DNA of 11,305 bases from Chloroflexota bacterium (GTDB lineage: Bacteria; Chloroflexota; Limnocylindria; Limnocylindrales; CSP1-4). A model generated the notes under the pieces. The model was not told where the DNA came from, did no database searches, and worked only from the letters and a program-made list of their open reading frames with translations. Shown piece by piece: positions 7,118 through 11,305 of the stretch (its first letter is position 1; every line of letters begins with the position of its first letter). The stretch spans positions 1 to 11,305 of the forward strand of contig JAJYMP010000414.1 of NCBI GenBank assembly GCA_021786915.1. Reading direction: 5' to 3'. A program made the translations under genes and the position numbers.

Positions 7118-7980
7118 TGGCTGATGCCGCGCTGACGCCGCAGGGTGCGCCCGGCGACCTGTCCGCGCCGGCAGACCGCGTCCTCCGTCGCTTCGACGGC
7201 TACGTGTTCGACCTCGACGGGACCATCTACCTCGGCGACGCCCTCCTGCCCGGGGCGCTCGACGCCGTGCTAACGCTCCGGGCGGCCGGCAGCCAGACCG
7301 TGTTCCTGACGAACAAGCCGCTCGAGGCGCCCTCGGCGTACGCCGCCAAGCTGACCAAGCTCGGGATCCCCACCGGCCCGCACGAGGTGGTCTCCTCGAC
7401 CGACGCGCTGCTGCGATACCTGCGCGACCACGCTCCCAGCGCCCGGCTCTTCCCCGTCGCCGAGCCGCTCCTCTGGGAGCTCCTCGGGGAGGCGGGCTGG
7501 GAGCTGACCAGCGATCCCAGCCGCGTCGACGTGGTCGTCGTCTCCTTCGACCGGACCTTCGACTACGCGAAGCTGCAAGTCGCATTCGACGCCGTCCGTG
7601 CCGGCGCCCGGATCGTCGCAACCAACCCCGACGCCTACTGCCCGGTGCCTGGTGGCGGGTTGCCCGACTGCGCTGCGATGCTCGCCGCCATCGAGGCGTG
7701 CAGCAGCGGCAAGGCGGAGGCCATCGTGGGCAAGCCGAGTCCGCACATGGCGGCCACCCTGCTCGAGCGACTGGCGCTGGTGGCGGACCGGACGCTGCTC
7801 GTCGGCGACCGCCTCGCAACCGACATGCGCATGGCCCGCGAGGCCGGGATGGCCTCCGCCCTCGTCCTTACGGGCGCGACGACGCGGGACGACGTCGCCC
7901 GCAGCCCGTTCACGCCGAGCTACGTCCTCGACTCAATCGCCGGGATCGTCCCGCCAGGCCTGCTCATCCGCCCGTCCTAG
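7117..7980 (+). CDS. HAD superfamily IIA phosphatase (NagD/AraL-like)
   Basis: A 287-residue haloacid dehalogenase-type phosphatase with all four motifs: I, VFDLDGTIYLGD (nucleophile D32, acid/base D34); II, FLTNKP (T65, N66); III, lysine K206 in IVGKPSPHM; IV, LLVGDRLATDM (D231, D236). The spacing between motifs II and III accommodates the C2 (type IIA) cap of the NagD/AraL/p-nitrophenylphosphatase group. Such enzymes hydrolyse sugar and polyol phosphates with broad specificity and are thought to relieve accumulation of toxic intermediates. In Bacillus subtilis, AraL of this family is encoded beside AraM, and the same pairing, in reverse order, is seen here. The ATG overlaps the upstream TGA (TGATG); a GTG at 7114 is an equally coupled alternative. 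Confidence 0.88.
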   Translation: MADAALTPQGAPGDLSAPADRVLRRFDGYVFDLDGTIYLGDALLPGALDAVLTLRAAGSQTVFLTNKPLEAPSAYAAKLTKLGIPTGPHEVVSSTDALLRYLRDHAPSARLFPVAEPLLWELLGEAGWELTSDPSRVDVVVVSFDRTFDYAKLQVAFDAVRAGARIVATNPDAYCPVPGGGLPDCAAMLAAIEACSSGKAEAIVGKPSPHMAATLLERLALVADRTLLVGDRLATDMRMAREAGMASALVLTGATTRDDVARSPFTPSYVLDSIAGIVPPGLLIRPS

Positions 7981-7996
7981 CTCAGGAGCCCACTGC

Positions 7997-8683
7997 ATGG
8001 CCGAGTTCATCTTCATGCTCACCCATCACGACGCGACGGTCGCCGACGCCCTCGAGGTCTACGACGAGCTGCGCCACACCGGGCTGCGCCACGTTGGATT
8101 CAAGGACATCGGCGCGAGTGTGGAGACCCTCACCGAGCTGTGCCGGCGCATGCACGACGACGGGCGCACGGTCTACCTCGAGGTCGTGAGCGTCACGGCC
8201 GAGGACGAACTGCGGTCGATCCGGGCCGCCCAGGAGATCGGCGTCGACATCGTGATGGGCGGCACCCATGTCGACGCGGCGCTCGGGGCGCTCGAGGGCT
8301 CCGGGCTGCACTACATGCCGTTCCCCGGCCGCATCGTCGGCCACCCGTCGATCCTCGAGGGCACGGTCGACGAGATCGCCGCGTCAGCACGCGACCTCTC
8401 GTCGCGGGCTGGTGTGTGGGGTCTGGACCTGCTCGCGTACCGCCATGCCGAGCCCGTCGAGCCGATCATCGGCGCGGTTGTCAAGGCGTCGGCCGGGCCG
8501 GTTGTCGTCGCCGGATCCATCGACTCAGCGGAGCGCATCGAGGCGGTGACCCGCCTTGGCGCCTGGGGCTTCACCATCGGCGGGGCCGTGTTCGAGCGGG
8601 TGCTGCCCGCCGGCCCGAGCCTGAGCGAGCAGGTTGACTGGGCGCTCCGGATCGCGGCGGAAGCGGAGGCGCTCGTGCGATGA
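7997..8683 (+). CDS. Uncharacterised TIM-barrel protein, HisA/NanE-like phosphate-binding type
   Basis: A 228-residue protein with a regular beta-strand/helix alternation: FIFMLT, HVGFKDIG, VYLEVVS, VDIVMGGTHV, HYMPFPG, VWGLDLLAYR, PVVVAGSID, GFTIGGAVFE. The last two strands, with AGSID (172-176) and IGGAVFE (194-200), look like the phosphate-binding loops of strands 7 and 8 in ribulose-phosphate-binding barrels such as HisA, TrpF and NanE. I cannot place it in a characterised family, so an isomerase, epimerase or aldolase/decarboxylase acting on a phosphorylated substrate is inferred only from fold and context. The start is supported by AGGAG at 7984-7988, 8 bases upstream. Its stop overlaps the start of the decayed FAD dehydrogenase gene (ATGA at 8680-8683), so the two were once co-translated. 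Confidence 0.75.
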   Translation: MAEFIFMLTHHDATVADALEVYDELRHTGLRHVGFKDIGASVETLTELCRRMHDDGRTVYLEVVSVTAEDELRSIRAAQEIGVDIVMGGTHVDAALGALEGSGLHYMPFPGRIVGHPSILEGTVDEIAASARDLSSRAGVWGLDLLAYRHAEPVEPIIGAVVKASAGPVVVAGSIDSAERIEAVTRLGAWGFTIGGAVFERVLPAGPSLSEQVDWALRIAAEAEALVR

Positions 8684-9160
8684 ACGCAAGCTCCTCGACC
8701 GGGCCAGCCGAGGACGCGACCGCACTGGTGATAGCCAAGCCGGGGCCCATGTCGGCGAATGACGGCCTGGCCGCGCTGGACGGCGCCTCGTTCGACGGGG
8801 TCGTCATCGGGGTAGGCATCCTCGGCGCGGGCACTGTCCGCGAGTTCGCTGGGCGCGGCCGTCGCACGCCGGTGGTCGACAGGCGCCACGTCGGCTGGGC
8901 ACCACCAACCGCTCGACGCGACTGGTCCACGGCGGGCTTCCTGTTCCTGGCTGCCCGTCATCAGGGGCCGACTTGGGTCGAGGTGGGCGTGCGGTCGCCC
9001 ATGTCCCGGGAGGGCTCCGCGGGGGCGGTCAGCCGCAAGCACCTGCTCGTCGACCACGCCACCGAGGGGGCCGCCGGTCTCACGACCGTCGCCCGGGGGC
9101 AAGCTCACCGCATGGCGGTCGATTGCTGCGGACGTGGTCGACGCCGCGACAGGGCAGAGG
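8680..9160 (+). pseudogene. Remnant of a GlpD-family FAD-dependent (glycerol-3-phosphate-type) dehydrogenase
   Basis: Three frames together give recognisable GlpD-family sequence. Frame A (from 8680): FDGVVIGVGILGAG (8791-8832, the FAD-binding dinucleotide fold) then TVREFAGRGRRTPVVDRRHV. Frame B, after a missing base between 8896 and 8897: GTTNRSTRLVHGGL (8898-8939), matching the GTSSRSTKLIHGGL signature. Frame A again, after loss of most of the middle: GVRSPMSREG, AVSRKHLLVDHATEGAAGLT (9031-9090 region). Frame C, after an extra base in the GCCCGGGGG run at 9091-9099: GKLTAWRSIAADVVDAA (up to 9148), the C-terminal GGKLTTYRxMAED motif. Intact relatives have about 500 or more residues; roughly 250-300 central residues and the C-terminal domain are missing here. 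The ATGA overlap with the preceding gene shows it was the last enzyme of the operon. The original substrate could be glycerol 3-phosphate or another polyol phosphate, as in the erythritol-phosphate dehydrogenase EryB. Confidence 0.82.
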
Positions 9161-9576
9161 GACCGGTCCGCGCTCGAGCCGCCCTCGCTGCGATGCGCGC
9201 CTTGCGCAAACGACCGCCACCACCGAGTCGCAACCGCCAAGTCGCGTCCGGCATCCCGCCGTCCGCCCCCCCCAGGTGCCGCCCGGTCCTCGGGCCCAGC
9301 ACTCCCGGGCCTTCGATGCCGGCAGCGGGTGGGTGCGCGGTGCTTCCAATCTCGCGGATCCATCACCCGGCAGCAAGGCGTAACGTTGAGCGTGGTCGGC
9401 TCGCACCCCATGTCTGGCGGGAAACCGTTGCCGACGCGTTCGGCGGGCGATCTCGCACCGATGTCCGGGCGCGAGGTGCTGCCGAGGCGCGGGGCGGGCG
9501 AGCGCCAGGGGCTCGCGCGGAGCCGCGATTGGCGCGACACTGACAGGACCGCCCGTCACGACCGCCGGAGGCACCC
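9161..9576. other. Non-coding stretch between operon remnant and aldo/keto reductase gene
   Basis: No frame on either strand reads as a plausible protein here; the open frames have the arginine- and proline-rich composition of chance translation in GC-rich DNA. The stretch contains a C8 run (9266-9273), a hairpin (9276-9302) and an imperfect direct repeat, CTCGCACC..ATGTC..GGCG, at about 9400-9419 and 9452-9471. It is probably eroded coding DNA from the dehydrogenase gene joined to the upstream region of the reductase gene. I see no convincing promoter. Confidence 0.5.
9276..9302 (+). terminator. Hairpin after the dehydrogenase remnant, possible operon terminator
   Basis: GCCCG (9281-9285) pairs with CGGGC (9291-9295) around a 5-base loop, and GTGC (9276-9279) with GCAC (9299-9302) closes an outer stem over a small internal loop. 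There is no T-run. Its place, after the last recognisable piece of the operon, fits a transcription end but does not prove it. Confidence 0.25.
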
Positions 9577-10620
<1,044 letters not shown>

Positions 10621-10638
10621 CGCCCACGCCCGCCCGTC

Positions 10639-10644
10639 TACAAT
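10639..10644 (+). promoter_or_regulatory. Candidate -10 element upstream of the 108-residue protein
   Basis: TACAAT matches the TATAAT consensus at five of six positions and stands out in very GC-rich surroundings. It lies 72 bases before the ATG at 10716. The corresponding -35 position, overlapping the reductase stop codon, has no good match. The promoter would give the small gene its own transcription. Confidence 0.35.
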
Positions 10645-10715
10645 CGGATGGCGTCCCGGACCCGTCAGCGAACAGATCCTCGGGCACCCGCCCGACCACC
10701 TTGCGAGGTCTCACC

Positions 10716-11042
10716 ATGACCGACGATCCCGAGCTCGCGCGCTCGCTTGCCGACGGCCGCGACCACTACCCGGTCCCGTTCCTCCAGAACCTCATCGACA
10801 ACGGCGAGGGCTGGCAGTCCGAGAGCGAGCTGGGGCAGGCGATCGTCAAGGCGCTCGAGGATGGCACCTGCGTCCTGGGCCCGGTGTCGCACCGCGACTA
10901 TCACGGCGGCGTCGTCCCGGCCCGCAGCGACGTTGCGGCGGGCGCCAAGGGGAGCCTCGAGTACGCGAACCGGCTTCGGGCCGAGCGCGCCGCGCCGCTC
11001 CTGGTCGAGAACGGGGACGGGACGGTCTCCGAGGCGAAGTAG
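10716..11042 (+). CDS. Small acidic protein of unknown function
   Basis: A 108-residue soluble protein with no signal peptide or membrane segment. It begins MTDDPELARSLADGRDHYPV, has a mid-region GWQSESELGQAIVKALEDGT and ends in LLVENGDGTVSEAK. I do not recognise a family. The start is supported by GAGGT at 10705-10709, 6 bases upstream, and a TACAAT box lies further upstream. Codon use is as GC-rich in third positions as in neighbouring genes, which supports it being a real gene. It follows the reductase gene by 95 bases. No function can be inferred beyond possible regulation or accessory binding. Confidence 0.7.
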   Translation: MTDDPELARSLADGRDHYPVPFLQNLIDNGEGWQSESELGQAIVKALEDGTCVLGPVSHRDYHGGVVPARSDVAAGAKGSLEYANRLRAERAAPLLVENGDGTVSEAK

Positions 11043-11085
11043 CGCGAGGGCCGACCGTCTCGCTCGCACGTCCGGCCGCCGGCTT

Positions 11086-11231
11086 CCGGAATACTCGCCA
11101 GGCGGAGTGCCATGCGACACGGAGCGCCGCGACACGCGCGGTGAGAGTATTGCGTTGCCTCGATGCCGGAACACTCCCCTCGCGAGTATTGCGGGCGAGG
11201 AGCCCGCATGGCACTCATCCGGGCGTGTTCC
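11086..11231. repeat. Cluster of short inverted and direct repeats
   Basis: A 9-bp word close to GSAAYACTC occurs five times in about 145 bases: GGAATACTC (+, 11088), its complement type GAGTATTGC (11145 and 11184), GGAACACTC (+, 11168) and a partial GTGTTCC (11225). A perfect 12-bp inverted repeat, GAGTGCCATGCG (11105-11116) and CGCATGGCACTC (11205-11216), brackets the middle. Inside it TGCGGGC (11190-11196) and GCCCGCA (11202-11208) form a 7-bp hairpin. It may be a regulatory site array or a small dispersed repeat element. No gene is seen in 11043-11207. Confidence 0.5.
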
Positions 11232-11305
11232 AGACATCGCGGCACTCGCTGGGTTGATCGTCGTGCCGGTCGCGATCCTGGCCGTGCCCGTCACGGCGTT
11301 CCGGC
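11208..11305 (+). CDS. Possible start of a further gene, cut by the window end
   Basis: An ATG at 11208 is preceded by GAGGAG (11197-11202) at good spacing, but its frame gives an arginine-rich, unconvincing peptide. The +1 frame over 11233-11305 instead reads a hydrophobic stretch, DIAALAGLIVVPVAILAVPV, resembling a membrane segment, without a good start codon. Either a membrane-protein gene begins here or both are chance. This is weakly supported. Confidence 0.2.
   Translation, partial: MALIRACSRHRGTRWVDRRAGRDPGRARHGVP

Noticed and set aside
9320..9375. Possible tRNA T-arm-like sequence (GCTTCCAATCTC)
   Set aside because: The loop departs from the TTCRA consensus, and no acceptor, D or anticodon stems can be folded around it.
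8680..9543. A single 287-residue protein read straight through in one frame
   Set aside because: Only parts match the GlpD family; the missing conserved pieces lie in the other two frames and the remainder is arginine-rich noise, so it is a pseudogene.
10665..11294. Minus-strand frame spanning the small gene and the repeat cluster
   Set aside because: No plausible start region or domain; it runs across inverted repeats and opposes a gene with good start signals.

Overview
The window is a very GC-rich bacterial chromosome segment with every supported gene on the + strand, short gaps and several stop/start overlaps. The composition and gene style suggest a soil or freshwater Actinomycetota or Chloroflexota bacterium. 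No rRNA or tRNA is present to settle this, so the assignment is an inference.

Layout. (1) At the left edge is the tail of an unidentified gene (1-59), followed by a class V aminotransferase of the cysteine desulfurase type (68-1213). A strong hairpin without a U-tract follows it. (2) Positions 1320-1413 hold a regulatory region: a 19-bp imperfect palindrome, repeated TGACATC words and a perfect TTGACA -35 box. It precedes a GntR/UTRA-type repressor gene that is broken by a one-base frameshift (1414-2174). (3) From 2283 to about 9150 runs one tightly packed operon. It encodes an APC-family permease, a GlcG/HbpS (DUF336) protein, an FGGY sugar/polyol kinase, an AraM/EgsA-like glycerol-1-phosphate dehydrogenase homologue, a NagD/AraL-like HAD-IIA phosphatase and an uncharacterised TIM-barrel protein. 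Last comes a decayed FAD-dependent dehydrogenase of the GlpD (glycerol-3-phosphate dehydrogenase) family. (4) After a roughly 400-bp non-coding stretch come an aldo/keto reductase of the YghZ/Gpr type (9577-10620) and a 108-residue protein of unknown function (10716-11042). (5) The right edge (11043-11305) holds a cluster of short inverted and direct repeats and possibly the start of another gene.

How the genes fit together (inference). The permease would import a substrate. The FGGY kinase would phosphorylate it. The AraM-like dehydrogenase, the TIM-barrel enzyme, the HAD phosphatase and, formerly, the GlpD-like oxidoreductase would interconvert or detoxify phosphorylated polyol intermediates, probably feeding triose phosphates. 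The UTRA regulator would sense the substrate or an intermediate. YghZ homologues reduce L-glyceraldehyde 3-phosphate, so this neighbour also belongs to triose/glycerol phosphate chemistry. An AraM/AraL pair sits in the Bacillus subtilis arabinose operon, but arabinose genes are absent here, so the substrate is unknown.

The most notable observations are the GlpD-family pseudogene, visible only when three reading frames are combined; the frameshifted regulator of the same operon; and the unusual combination of enzymes, with altered residues in the kinase pocket and the dehydrogenase metal site.
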